The notes: generated by a model from the letters alone, not told the origin. 64,000 bases of DNA from Allobosea vaviloviae (GCF_001298265.1 NZ_LGSZ01000042.1:1-64000); one strand, 5' to 3'. Shown: positions 53,169 to 61,748, numbered from the stretch's first letter. Made by a program: numbers and translations.

Positions 53169-54695
53169 ATGAAAATCCGCGCTCAGATCGGCATGGTGCT
53201 GAATCTCGACAAATGCATCGGCTGTCACACCTGTTCGGTGACCTGCAAGAACGTTTGGACGAACCGGGAAGGCATGGAATACGCCTGGTTCAACAACGTC
53301 GAGACCAAGCCCGGCATCGGCTACCCGAAGGACTGGGAAAACCAGGACAAATGGAAGGGCGGCTGGCGCCGCAAGGCGAACGGCAAGATCGAACCGAAGA
53401 TCGGCGGCAAATGGCGGATCCTGGCGAACATTTTCGCCAATCCGAACATGCCCGAGATCGACGACTACTACGAGCCGTTCACCTTCGATTATGAGCATCT
53501 CCAGAAGGCGCCCGAGCTGGAGGCCTTCCCCACGGCGCGCCCGCGTTCGCTGATCACCGGCGAGCGCATGGAAAAAATCGAATGGGGCCCGAACTGGGAG
53601 GAGATCCTGGGCGGCGAATTCGCCAAGCGCTCCAAGGATGCCAATTTCGAGGGCATCCAGAAGGAGATGTACGGCCAGTTCGAAAACACCTTCATGATGT
53701 ACCTGCCGAGGCTGTGCGAGCACTGCCTCAACCCGACCTGCGCCGCCGCCTGCCCCTCGGGCGCGATCTACAAGCGCGAGGAGGACGGCATCGTCCTGAT
53801 CGATCAGGACAAGTGCCGCGGCTGGCGCATGTGTGTCTCGGGCTGTCCCTACAAGAAGATCTATTTCAACTGGTCGTCCGGCAAGTCCGAGAAGTGCATC
53901 TTCTGCTACCCCCGCATTGAGGCCGGCCAACCGACCGTTTGCTCGGAAACCTGCGTGGGGCGCATCCGCTATCTCGGCGTGATGCTCTATGACGCCGACC
54001 GCATCGAGGAGGCGGCCTCGACCGCGTCCGACCAGGACCTCTACGAGGCGCAGCTCAAGATCTTCATGGATCCCAACGATCCCGCGGTGATCGCCCAGGC
54101 GCGCGCCGACGGCATCTCGGAAGCCTGGCTGGAGGCTGCGCGCCAGTCGCCGATCTGGAAGATGGCGATGGAATGGAAGGTCGCCTTCCCGCTGCACCCG
54201 GAATACCGCACCCTACCCATGGTCTGGTACGTGCCGCCGCTCTCCCCGATCACGGCGGCGGCGGAAGCCGGCAAGATGGGCGTCGACGGCGGCATGCCCG
54301 ACGTCAAGTCGCTGCGTATCCCACTCAAATACCTCGCCAATCTGCTGACCGCCGGAGACGAGGCCCCGGTCGCGACCGGGCTGGAGCGGATGCTGGCGAT
54401 GCGCGCCTATATGCGCGCCAAGACGGTCGACGGCGTCCTCGACGAGGCCATCGCCCGGCGCGTCGGCCTCACCGGCGTGCAGATCGAGCAGATGTACCAC
54501 ATCATGGCGATCGCCAACTACGAGGACCGCTTCGTCATCCCGACGACCCATCGCGAGGTGACGCAGGACGCCTACGAGTTGCGCGGCCAGTGCGGTTTCT
54601 CCTTCGGCGATGGCTGCCTGCCCAGCGACGACAAGGTCAACCTGTTTGGCGGCATCAAGCTCAAGAACGACAAGCCCAAGATGGGAGCGCTCTGA
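53169..54695 (+). CDS. narH: Nitrate reductase beta subunit
   Basis: NarH carries four Fe-S clusters between NarI and NarG. The 508-residue protein has CIGCHTCSVTCKNVW near residue 18-28, CEHCLNPTCAAACPSGAIYK, CRGWRMCVSGCPYKKIYF (where Trp replaces a Cys to give the 3Fe-4S cluster) and KCIFCYPRIEAGQPTVCSET. AAAGGATCACGACG precedes the ATG at 53169. Confidence 0.98.
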   Translation: MKIRAQIGMVLNLDKCIGCHTCSVTCKNVWTNREGMEYAWFNNVETKPGIGYPKDWENQDKWKGGWRRKANGKIEPKIGGKWRILANIFANPNMPEIDDYYEPFTFDYEHLQKAPELEAFPTARPRSLITGERMEKIEWGPNWEEILGGEFAKRSKDANFEGIQKEMYGQFENTFMMYLPRLCEHCLNPTCAAACPSGAIYKREEDGIVLIDQDKCRGWRMCVSGCPYKKIYFNWSSGKSEKCIFCYPRIEAGQPTVCSETCVGRIRYLGVMLYDADRIEEAASTASDQDLYEAQLKIFMDPNDPAVIAQARADGISEAWLEAARQSPIWKMAMEWKVAFPLHPEYRTLPMVWYVPPLSPITAAAEAGKMGVDGGMPDVKSLRIPLKYLANLLTAGDEAPVATGLERMLAMRAYMRAKTVDGVLDEAIARRVGLTGVQIEQMYHIMAIANYEDRFVIPTTHREVTQDAYELRGQCGFSFGDGCLPSDDKVNLFGGIKLKNDKPKMGAL

Positions 54696-54696
54696 G

Positions 54697-55458
54697 ATGA
54701 AGACGCTGAAGGTCCTCTCCGCCCTCCTGTCCTACCCGACCGAGGAGCTCCTCGCCGCCCGCGACGAGCTGATCGGCGTGCTCGAGCGCGAGGCCGTGCT
54801 GCCGCGCGCGGAGCGCCGTTCCTTGGCGCTCCTGATCGACGACATCGCCGCCGGCGACCTCATGGACATGCAGGAGCGCTATATCCTGCTGTTTGATCGG
54901 ACGCGGGCGCTCTCGCTGCATCTCTTCGAGCATGTCCATGGCGAGAGCCGCGACCGCGGCCAGGCCATGGTCGATCTGATCAAGGTCTACGAGGACGGCG
55001 GCTACACGCCGACGGTGACGGAACTCCCGGACTTCCTGCCGCTCTTCCTCGAATTCGCCGCGACACGGACGGCTGCCGAGGCGATCGAACTGATCGGCCA
55101 GCCGGGTCATGTCTTTGCGGCGCTGCGCGAGCGCCTGCGCAAGCGCAACTCGCCCTATGAGGCGGTCTTCTCCGCGCTCGCCCGGCTGAGCCAGGCCCGG
55201 CCTGACGGGGCGATGATCGAACGGCTGCTGGCCGAGCCCGATCCGGAGCCCGACGATCTCGAAGCGCTGGATGCGGCCTGGGCCGAGGAGGAGGTTCTGT
55301 TCGGCCCCGGCGCCGCCGCCGAGGACTGCGGCAAAGACACGCTGTCGGCCAAGCTGCGCCAGGCGCGTCGGCCCGCGCCCGGGCTCGAACCCGTTCCGGG
55401 CGCCGGGCCGCGTATGACCGTCACCCATTCCGGCATCACGACCCGCACGGGAGCCTGA
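54697..55458 (+). CDS. narJ: Nitrate reductase molybdenum cofactor assembly chaperone
   Basis: NarJ binds NarG while the cofactor is inserted. The 253-residue protein starts MKTLKVLSALLSYPTEELLA and has the family run SLHLFEHVHGESRDRGQAMV and LPDFLPLFLEFAATR. It starts one base after the narH stop and ends 5 bp before narI. Confidence 0.96.
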   Translation: MKTLKVLSALLSYPTEELLAARDELIGVLEREAVLPRAERRSLALLIDDIAAGDLMDMQERYILLFDRTRALSLHLFEHVHGESRDRGQAMVDLIKVYEDGGYTPTVTELPDFLPLFLEFAATRTAAEAIELIGQPGHVFAALRERLRKRNSPYEAVFSALARLSQARPDGAMIERLLAEPDPEPDDLEALDAAWAEEEVLFGPGAAAEDCGKDTLSAKLRQARRPAPGLEPVPGAGPRMTVTHSGITTRTGA

Positions 55459-55463
55459 AGACC

Positions 55464-56195
55464 ATGCGCGACACGATCTTTCACATCCTCTTCGTCTGGT
55501 ATCCTTACGTCTGCCTGTCGGCCTTCATTTTTGGCTCGATCATCCGGTTCGACCGCGAGCAGTACACCTGGAAGGCGTCGTCCAGCCAGATGCTGCGCAA
55601 GAAGCAGCTTTCGCTGGGCTCCAACCTCTTCCACATCGGCATTCTTTTCCTGCTGATGGGGCACACGGTCGGCCTGTTGACCCCGACGGCGCTGTACACC
55701 CTGGTCATCACGCCCGAGCAGAAGCAGTTCATCGCCATCATCGCCGGTGGCGTGGCGGGGGCGATCTGCTTCGTCGGCCTGTCGTTGCTCCTGCACCGGC
55801 GGCTGTTCGACGCGCGCATCCGCCAGACCTCGACCCATATGGACCTCGGCGTGCTGGCGATCCTCTGGATCCAGCTCGTGCTCGGCCTGGTGACGCTGCC
55901 CTATTCTTTCAGCCACCACGACGCCTCGGTCATGCTGGTGCTGTCGCATTGGGCGCAGGGCATCCTGACGGTCCAGCCGGTCGATGCGCAGACCCTGCAA
56001 GGGCTAAACTGGCCCTATCTGGTCCATCTCGTGCTCGGCATGACGATCTTCCTGATCTTCCCGTTCTCGCGGCTGGTCCACATCTGGTCCGCGCCGGTCT
56101 GGTATCTCGGCCGCAAAGGCTACCAGGTCGTCCGGACACGCCGCGTGCTGACGGCCGGACCGTCGGCCCGCTCCCCCAACCAGCCGGCGGAGTGA
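55464..56195 (+). CDS. narI: Nitrate reductase gamma subunit (cytochrome b)
   Basis: NarI oxidises quinol and passes electrons to NarH through two haems b. The 243-residue protein has five spans and the haem His pairs in SNLFHIGILFLLMGHTVGLL (two His) and YLVHLVLGMTIFLIFPFSRL followed by VHIW. It is in normal operon order after narJ. Confidence 0.97.
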   Translation: MRDTIFHILFVWYPYVCLSAFIFGSIIRFDREQYTWKASSSQMLRKKQLSLGSNLFHIGILFLLMGHTVGLLTPTALYTLVITPEQKQFIAIIAGGVAGAICFVGLSLLLHRRLFDARIRQTSTHMDLGVLAILWIQLVLGLVTLPYSFSHHDASVMLVLSHWAQGILTVQPVDAQTLQGLNWPYLVHLVLGMTIFLIFPFSRLVHIWSAPVWYLGRKGYQVVRTRRVLTAGPSARSPNQPAE

Positions 56196-56199
56196 GATC

Positions 56200-57048
56200 A
56201 TGACCAACGCCACCACCTCCGCCTGCGCCGTCAAGCCGGCCGTTTCGCACAAGCCGAAGACCGTCAGCGTCAATGGCGTCGCCATCGCCCGCGCCGCAAT
56301 TGCGCAGGAGACGCAAAACCATCCGGCTGCAAAGCCGATCGAGGCCTGGCAGGCCGCCGCCCATGCCCTGGTCGTGCGCGAACTCCTGCTGCAGGAGGCG
56401 CGACGGATCGGATTCCCCGCAGCGCCGGCCACGGATGGCGAGGGCCGGCGCGAGACTGAAGAAGAGGCGCTGATCCGCCAACTCGTCGAAGACGAGGTGG
56501 TCACGCCCGAGGCTGACGAGGCCAGCTGCCGGCGGTATTTCGAGGCCAACCGGATTCGCTTCCAGTCGCCTGCGATCATCGAGGCGCGTCATATTCTGCT
56601 GCCGGCGGCGCCGGGCGACGCGCCGGCCCGGATGGAGGCGAGCCGCCAGGCCTCGCTGCTGATCCTGCAGATCCAGCAGGATCCCGCCTGCTTCGCCGCG
56701 CTGGCAGCGGCCGTTTCCGCCTGTCCATCGGGCCAGACCGGTGGCCATCTCGGACAGATCGGTCCGGGCCAGACCGTGCCGGAATTCGAAACCGCGCTGG
56801 GCCGGCTTCCGATCGGCTCCGTCGGCGAGAATCCCGTCGAGACGCGCTACGGCTTCCACATCGTCTGGATCGAGCGCCGCATCGCCGGCCAGCCGCTACC
56901 CTTCGAAGCCGTGCGGCCACGGATCGCCGCCTGGCTCGACGAAAAGGTCCGCCGCATGGCGATCCAGCAATACATCACGATCCTCGCCGGACGCGCCGAG
57001 ATCACCGGCGTCGAGATCGCGGCGAGCCCATCCCCCCTCGTTCAATAG
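56200..57048 (+). CDS. PpiC-type parvulin prolyl isomerase
   Basis: The 282-residue protein has a parvulin domain around residues 125-225 (SPAIIEARHILLPAAP, ASCPSG-like SACPSGQTGGHLGQIGPGQT, then VETRYGFHIVWIERR). No export signal is seen, so it is probably cytoplasmic. Such genes commonly follow narGHJI in proteobacteria and are thought to help fold the nitrate reductase. It starts 4 bp after narI. Confidence 0.93.
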   Translation: MTNATTSACAVKPAVSHKPKTVSVNGVAIARAAIAQETQNHPAAKPIEAWQAAAHALVVRELLLQEARRIGFPAAPATDGEGRRETEEEALIRQLVEDEVVTPEADEASCRRYFEANRIRFQSPAIIEARHILLPAAPGDAPARMEASRQASLLILQIQQDPACFAALAAAVSACPSGQTGGHLGQIGPGQTVPEFETALGRLPIGSVGENPVETRYGFHIVWIERRIAGQPLPFEAVRPRIAAWLDEKVRRMAIQQYITILAGRAEITGVEIAASPSPLVQ

Positions 57049-57057
57049 GAGCCTGCC

Positions 57058-57402
57058 ATGCAGCTCGGAGCCCTTCTGACGCGGCTGTCGGACGAAAACG
57101 ACGCGGCCGTGGCGCTCGATGCATTGGGCGACGTCGTGCTGCTCGCGCAGATCCAGGAGATGGGCGAGCAGCATGACGAGACGCCGGGCGAGTACGTCGC
57201 CAACGCCTCGCGCCGCTACGCGGCGCAGGCCGGTGACGAGGACTGGTTGGCGCTGATGACCGCTATCGAGCGCGCCGATGATCCCGCCAGGGTCGTGCTC
57301 GGCAAGATGCTGCGCTGGGCTCTGGCGAGCGACGCGGCTCCCGCTCCGGCGACGAGCGGCGGCTGCTCATGCGGGTCCGGGGGCTGCGATGACCATCGAT
57401 GA
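57058..57402 (+). CDS. Hypothetical nar-operon protein with Cys-rich tail
   Basis: The 114-residue protein is helical (QLGALLTRLSDENDAAVALD, then LGDVVLLAQIQEMGEQHDET and a second helical half) and ends GGCSCGSGGCDDHR, with three Cys able to bind a metal. AGGAGCCTGCC precedes the ATG; it overlaps the hemerythrin gene by 14 bp. Not recognised, but its place in the operon suggests maturation or redox protection of NarGHI. Confidence 0.7.
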   Translation: MQLGALLTRLSDENDAAVALDALGDVVLLAQIQEMGEQHDETPGEYVANASRRYAAQAGDEDWLALMTAIERADDPARVVLGKMLRWALASDAAPAPATSGGCSCGSGGCDDHR

Positions 57403-57955
57403 AGCGGCTGCCGCTGGTGGAGAGGGCGCTGGCAAGACCTTCGCCGACCCGATTCCGGCTGCGCTTCTCGATACGCCGATGGACTACATCCTGGTCGATC
57501 ATGGCCGGCAGCGCAGCCTTTGCGACGCCTTTCGCCGCATCACCCGGCAGGGATATATCGATCGTGCCGAAGCCGACGCGGTCGTAAGATACCTTCGTCA
57601 CGATGTCGATCTGCACCACCGTGACGAGGAGGAGGACCTCTTTCCTTCCCTGCTTCGCCGCGCTCCGCTGGAAGACAATCTCGGAGTGACGGTGTCGCGG
57701 CTCGTCGCGGATCATCGCCAGTCACGGACGATGATCGAGGCGATCAACACAATTCTGACCAAGCGGACGGGCCCGGGGCCCATCAGGCTGGGAGCGGCGG
57801 CACGCAAGCTCCTGCTTGCCTATGCGACCAGCGAGCATCATCACCTGGCGGCCGAGAACGGGATCGTCCTGGCAATCGCGCGCGTTCGGCTCACGCGGGG
57901 CGATCTCGCGACGATGAGCGCCACCATGAAAGATCGACATGGGATGGGCGCCTGA
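57389..57955 (+). CDS. Hemerythrin HHE-domain protein
   Basis: Hemerythrin-like proteins bind O2 or NO at a di-iron site. The 188-residue protein has His-rich helices in the expected order: MDYILVDHGRQRSLCDAF, YLRHDVDLHHRDEEEDLFPS, SRLVADHRQSRTM and TSEHHHLAAENGIV. The start lies within the end of the preceding gene after GGGGG. It may be an O2/NO sensor or an iron-delivering repair factor; this is not decided by sequence. Confidence 0.9.
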   Translation: MTIDEAAAAGGEGAGKTFADPIPAALLDTPMDYILVDHGRQRSLCDAFRRITRQGYIDRAEADAVVRYLRHDVDLHHRDEEEDLFPSLLRRAPLEDNLGVTVSRLVADHRQSRTMIEAINTILTKRTGPGPIRLGAAARKLLLAYATSEHHHLAAENGIVLAIARVRLTRGDLATMSATMKDRHGMGA

Positions 57956-58725
57956 TGTCGCGCACGCTCGATCATCTCTTCGATCGCAACGTCACCTGGG
58001 CCCAGTCCAAGACCCGGAGCGATCCCCATTTCTTCCGGCGCATGGCCGAGCAGCAGACGCCGCGCTATCTCTGGATCGGCTGCTCGGACAGCCGCATCAC
58101 GGCCAACGACGTCCTCGGCCTCGATCCCGGCGAGGTCTTCGTCCATCGCAACATCGCCAATGTCGTCCACACCAGCGACATGAACATCCTCTCGGTGATC
58201 GAATATGCCGTCGAGCAATTGAGGGTCGAGCACATCATCGTCTGCGGCCACTATGGCTGCGGCGGCGTTCAGCGGGCGCTGGTGATGGAACGCGGCTCCA
58301 TGCTGGACCACTGGCTTCAGCCGATCTCGATGCTCCACCGCAAGCACCGTGAGACCTTCGCGCTCATTCCAGATGACGCATGCCGCCTCGACCGGATGTG
58401 CGAGATCAACGTCGAGATGCAGGTTCGCCGGCTCGCACAGACACCAATCGTCGAGAACGCATGGGCGCGCGGCCAGGAGCTGAACCTCCATGGCTGGATC
58501 TATGCGATCGAGGACGGCCTGCTGCGTGACCTCGGTCCTCATCTATCGTCGGTCGAGCAACGCGATGCGCTGCCCTCGATCGATCATCGCGTCCTTCATC
58601 CCGTCGAAGCCGTGAGCGCACTGAGGCGCCAGGCCCTGGACGCCTTTGCAAACCTCGCCGCGGTCGAGCACTCCGATCCGCCCTGCTGCAGCGCTACCGG
58701 TCTCCACCCCCCCGGTCATGGTTGA
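57955..58725 (+). CDS. Beta-class carbonic anhydrase
   Basis: It interconverts CO2 and bicarbonate. The zinc ligands are visible: Cys in WIGCSDSRITAND, then His and Cys in VCGHYGCGGVQRA. The 256-residue protein has the usual length plus a short C-terminal tail. It starts at the TGATG overlap with the hemerythrin gene and so belongs to the nar transcript. A carbonic anhydrase in a nitrate-reductase operon is unusual. Confidence 0.94.
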   Translation: MSRTLDHLFDRNVTWAQSKTRSDPHFFRRMAEQQTPRYLWIGCSDSRITANDVLGLDPGEVFVHRNIANVVHTSDMNILSVIEYAVEQLRVEHIIVCGHYGCGGVQRALVMERGSMLDHWLQPISMLHRKHRETFALIPDDACRLDRMCEINVEMQVRRLAQTPIVENAWARGQELNLHGWIYAIEDGLLRDLGPHLSSVEQRDALPSIDHRVLHPVEAVSALRRQALDAFANLAAVEHSDPPCCSATGLHPPGHG

Positions 58726-58747
58726 ACCCGAGACAAGAGCCACCCCG

Positions 58748-59335
58748 ATGTCAGACATCATCACCATCACGGCCCTGATCTATACAGATAGCGATGCGGC
58801 GGACCGCGCCCTGCGCGACGTCGCCATGACGTTGATCGAGCGGGGTTTTCGGCTCGCCGGGCTGGTCCAGCACAACACGGCGCGCCCGGGACGGTCGCGC
58901 TGCGACATGGTCCTCGAGGAGCTTGCGAGCGGCGAGCTGATCGGCATCTCGCAAGATCGCGGGCCGCTGGCGCGTGGCTGCGCGCTTGACGTCGGTCAAC
59001 TGCTGGGTGCGATGCAGATCGTGCGGGCGGCGCTCGACACGGGGCCGGACCTTGTCATCCTGAACAAGTTCGGCAAGACCGAAGCGGAGGGCGCGGGGTT
59101 CCGCCCCCTGATCGCCGAGGCGATCGAGGCCGGCCTGCCGCTTCTGATCGCCGTACCCTGGCGCAACATCGAGAGTTGGCGCCTCTTCTGCGGCACGATG
59201 GCGCGAGAGATCGACCTTGATCAACTCACGGTCGATGGGGCCAGTTTGTCCGACGCGCTAGGCCTCGGACACGGCTCAGACGAGGTCAGGGAACCCGCGA
59301 ACCAACCGATTCTGGCGCTCTCGACACGCCACTGA
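58748..59335 (+). CDS. DUF2478 family protein
   Basis: The 195-residue protein reads ITALIYTDSDAADRALRDVA, then LAGLVQHNTARPGRSRCDMV, LGAMQIVRAALDTGPDLVIL followed by NKFGKTEAEGAG, and PLLIAVPWRNIESWR. This is the DUF2478 pattern, often found near molybdenum-uptake or molybdoenzyme genes; a nucleotide-binding role is proposed from fold only. ATG 58748 chosen (58718 possible). Confidence 0.85.
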   Translation: MSDIITITALIYTDSDAADRALRDVAMTLIERGFRLAGLVQHNTARPGRSRCDMVLEELASGELIGISQDRGPLARGCALDVGQLLGAMQIVRAALDTGPDLVILNKFGKTEAEGAGFRPLIAEAIEAGLPLLIAVPWRNIESWRLFCGTMAREIDLDQLTVDGASLSDALGLGHGSDEVREPANQPILALSTRH

Positions 59336-59641
59336 CAATCGAGACCAAAGCGCTTCTGTCCGACCGGTCATTGACGCTGTTGCAATCGAGGAAGGCCGCG
59401 CCATCCTGAAGTCGCGCTCCGAAGTGGTGGCCGATCGCAAGACCGGCCTCGCACTCGGCGAACGTATCCGCATCGGCCGCGACGACTTCACCGTCGTCGG
59501 CCTAACCGCGAACGACACCAGTTCGGGAGGCGATCCCGGGCTGGGAGGCGCGAGGGCTTGTCGAAGGCGGGCGCCAGCGGATCGTAGTGCGCGATCCGCA
59601 TGGGCTCTTCGCCATCGCCGAAACCGCCAAATCGTAATTGC
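59336..59641 (+). pseudogene. Fragment of an ABC-type permease plus unknown tail
   Basis: Around 59370-59540 one plus frame reads AVAIEEGRAILKSRSEVVAD, then RKTGLALGERIRIGRDDFTV followed by VGLT, like the periplasmic core of MacB/FtsX-type permeases. No start or full gene exists. In another frame (59550-59637) VEGGRQRIVVRDPHGLFAIA ends in a stop; its origin is unknown. It appears to be debris of deleted genes. Confidence 0.55.
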
Positions 59642-59865
59642 TCATCTCATTTCCCGCTCGCCACCGGCTCGCCCGGCCGCCGCCTCAAGGGCTTCAACGA
59701 AAGAGGCGATGTCGTGTTGATGGTTCCGGCAGGCGTCCCGCACCGAATGGAAACGGCCGATCGGGCATCCCACACAGAGAAATCGGTGTCGGAGGAAAAC
59801 GCGGATCGTGTCGGCCACTGCCGCATGACGTCGTCGACCGGCGTTTCGGGCTGGATGCTCGGCAC
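59642..59865 (-). pseudogene. DUF1858 protein, frameshifted
   Basis: The GTG at 59865 (after AGGGGATCTCACC) reads MPSIQPETPVDDVMRQWP and then loses sense. One frame over, TIRVFLRHRFLCVGCPIGRF, HSVRDACRNHQHDIASFVEA and LEAAAGRAGGE follow to the stop at 59642. Both halves together are a complete DUF1858 domain with the CVGC motif, as in small proteins of NO/nitrogen oxide metabolism. The length (224 nt) is one base short of a multiple of 3, which points to a one-base deletion near 59800-59815 or a sequencing error. Confidence 0.75.
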
Positions 59866-59914
59866 GGTGAGATCCCCTGCTGGCCCCATCGTATGCTGCC
59901 CGCGAAGCTCGTCT

Positions 59915-59928
59915 TTGCGCCGGAGCAA
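59915..59928. promoter_or_regulatory. NnrR-type box between DUF1858 gene and nnrU
   Basis: TTGCGCCGGAGCAA lies about 50 bp from the DUF1858 start and 80 bp from nnrU; it could serve both. Confidence 0.65.
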
Positions 59929-60009
59929 TGACCTGCCGCCGGGATCATCTAGCTTGATGCCATTCGGGTCGGCGGCATCGCGTGGCCTTCGCCACAGGGG
60001 CGGGTTTGA

Positions 60010-60702
60010 ATGGCTTTGTTTCTGGCTGCGCTCACAGCCTTTCTGCTGTTCCACCTCGTGCCGGCCGCCCCCGCGATCCGGGGTCGACTGGTCGCAACGA
60101 TGGGGCGTAGCGGCTACATCACGGCCTACTCCATCCTCTCCCTTGTCCTGATGGCCTGGCTCGTGGTGGCGGCCCGTCAGGCGGACGACATCGTTCTGTG
60201 GGAGACCCAACGCTGGCATTATCTGACGCCCTTCGTCCTGATGCCCTTTGCGCTCTTCCTCATCATCTCGGGACTAGTTCAGGGCACCCCGCTTTCGCTG
60301 AGCCTCCGGATCGGTGCCGATTTGCCGGCCATCGCCACGGTCACGCGCCATCCCGTGCTGTGGGGTTTGCTGCTGTGGGCCCTCGCGCATCTGCCGCCGA
60401 ACGGCAGGCTGATCCCGGTGCTGCTATTTGGCGCCATGGCGGCGCTCGCCGCCATGGGCTTTCGCCGGCTCGACGCCAAGGCAAGGCTCAGAATGGGGCC
60501 GGACCGCTGGTCCCGGGTAGCAGGCAAGACCTCGATCCTGCCTTTTGCCGCCATGCTGGTCCGCCGGACAACGCCCGGTGCCGGCCGGGTGCTCGCCGTC
60601 CAGGCGTCCGCAGCTGCCGTCATCTACGCCTGGTTTGTCCTCTACGGCCACGCCTGGCTCATCGGCCCAAATCTGCGACACGGCTTGGAAGCGTTCCTCT
60701 AA
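60010..60702 (+). CDS. nnrU: NnrU family membrane protein
   Basis: NnrU is a NnrR-regulated membrane protein needed for full nir/nor function in rhizobia; its reaction is unknown. The 230-residue protein has about six spans, with FHLVPAAPAIRGRLVATMGR near the start, then VTRHPVLWGLLLWALAHLPP and FAAMLVRRTTPGAGR, all characteristic. An NnrR-type box lies about 80 bp upstream. Confidence 0.93.
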   Translation: MALFLAALTAFLLFHLVPAAPAIRGRLVATMGRSGYITAYSILSLVLMAWLVVAARQADDIVLWETQRWHYLTPFVLMPFALFLIISGLVQGTPLSLSLRIGADLPAIATVTRHPVLWGLLLWALAHLPPNGRLIPVLLFGAMAALAAMGFRRLDAKARLRMGPDRWSRVAGKTSILPFAAMLVRRTTPGAGRVLAVQASAAAVIYAWFVLYGHAWLIGPNLRHGLEAFL

Positions 60703-61096
60703 TGGACGGGTCAAGCCGCTATCCGCCGGCGCGTCCGCGAATCTCATTTATCGCATTTTAATTCTGACCGGCCGGTCTCAACTGCTCGCGTCGCAGCCGG
60801 GTTCGTGACTCGTTCGCCCGCTTTCAGCTTCTCGAGGCACCTGCCAAGCCCATCATCCTCGGACCCAGGCGCGCAGCCACCGGCACGCACCAAGCCTCAT
60901 TGCAAAAATGCAATATCTCGCTGTTGTTCGTTTAAACGAACGTCGGATTATGGTCCGCTAAGCGGACAGTTGCGCAGCGGCAAGGCGCCCCCTTGCCCGC
61001 GCCAGCGAGGTCCTCGCCCAGAAATGTTCTTGTTTTGGTCTATCGCGTGCGTAAGGTCCGAGACATGGGATCGCCGCGCGTGGAAGAACCGACGCC
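60703..61096. other. Gene-free junction with three dyads
   Basis: About 390 bp without a credible gene. It contains TTGCAAAAATGCAA (60900-60913), the perfect palindrome GTTCGTTTAAACGAAC (60926-60941) and GTCCGCTAAGCGGAC (60953-60967). It lies at the edge of the denitrification island. Confidence 0.55.
60900..60967. repeat. Three adjacent palindromes
   Basis: Three different dyads are packed into 68 bp: TTGCA-N4-TGCAA, a perfect 16-bp palindrome and a 6-bp-arm dyad with TAA centre. They may be operators or recombination sites. Confidence 0.6.
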
Positions 61097-61594
61097 TCAG
61101 GGAAGGGCCTCACGCTCGGCGAGCCATGCGACCCGTCGCGCGCGCTCGGCCTGCCACTGCCTCTCGGACCAGAGCCACAGCCGCGCGTCCCGCATAACGA
61201 CGCGGACGCAGGAGGACGCCTCGGCGTCCAGGTGCGAGACGAGCGCGCCCGGCAGGAGGGTTCGGCCGGCCCCGTCCGAGGTCAGGCGCAGGTACCGGTC
61301 CATCGCGGCGAGCGCCAGTTCCCCGCGCTCCGTGGCGTCGGCCGTGTCGATCGCGCGTCGCACGGCGTCCATCGCCTGCCGACCATGCGGTTCCCATGGG
61401 AGCAGCTCGGCGAAGCGCCCTGTCTCGACGATCCCCAGGAGCCCGCCCTCCTGGTTGGCCAGCCAGGGCAGTCGGCTCCTCACGCTCACGGGGACGACGA
61501 TCCGGCCCTTCGAGGCCAGGGGGACGACATCGGTCCAGACGTCGTGGCCCAGGGCGGCGACGGGATTCCAGCTAGGGGGGCGGCCGGTTTTCAT
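61097..61594 (-). CDS. AbrB/MraZ-like DNA-binding protein
   Basis: The 165-residue protein has two swapped-hairpin-like parts: DVVPLASKGRIVVPVSVRSR in the first half and SDGAGRTLLPGALVSHLDAE in the second, like the double repeat of MraZ or a fused AbrB pair. A basic C-terminus follows (RDARLWLWSERQWQAERARR). It is divergent from the next two genes and may regulate them. The ATG at 61594 is chosen because upstream sequence lacks protein character. Confidence 0.65.
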   Translation of the reverse strand: MKTGRPPSWNPVAALGHDVWTDVVPLASKGRIVVPVSVRSRLPWLANQEGGLLGIVETGRFAELLPWEPHGRQAMDAVRRAIDTADATERGELALAAMDRYLRLTSDGAGRTLLPGALVSHLDAEASSCVRVVMRDARLWLWSERQWQAERARRVAWLAEREALP

Positions 61595-61602
61595 GGGACG
61601 AT

Positions 61603-61745
61603 ATGGGAAAAAGAATGGAATGGTTTTGCACAGGTTATCCAACGGATGTAAACAGGGTCCAAGGCGATTTGCGCGGCCCGGGAGCCGCGCCGATTTGCGA
61701 CTTGCCAGGTTCCCGGCCATCCTACGGGACGAAGATGGGAAAAAG
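61603..61745. repeat. Direct repeats flanking the divergent promoter region
   Basis: ATGGGAAAAAG occurs at 61603-61613 and again at 61735-61745, next to the two divergent start codons. CGATTTGCG also occurs twice between them. They are possible operators for the AbrB/MraZ-like protein. Confidence 0.45.
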
Positions 61746-61748
61746 TCG

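Noticed and set aside
60993..61748. Upstream extension of the 255-aa gene
   Set aside because: The longer frame overlaps the divergent AbrB/MraZ-like gene and is Ser/Arg/Pro-rich; the ATG at 61749 starts the protein-like part.
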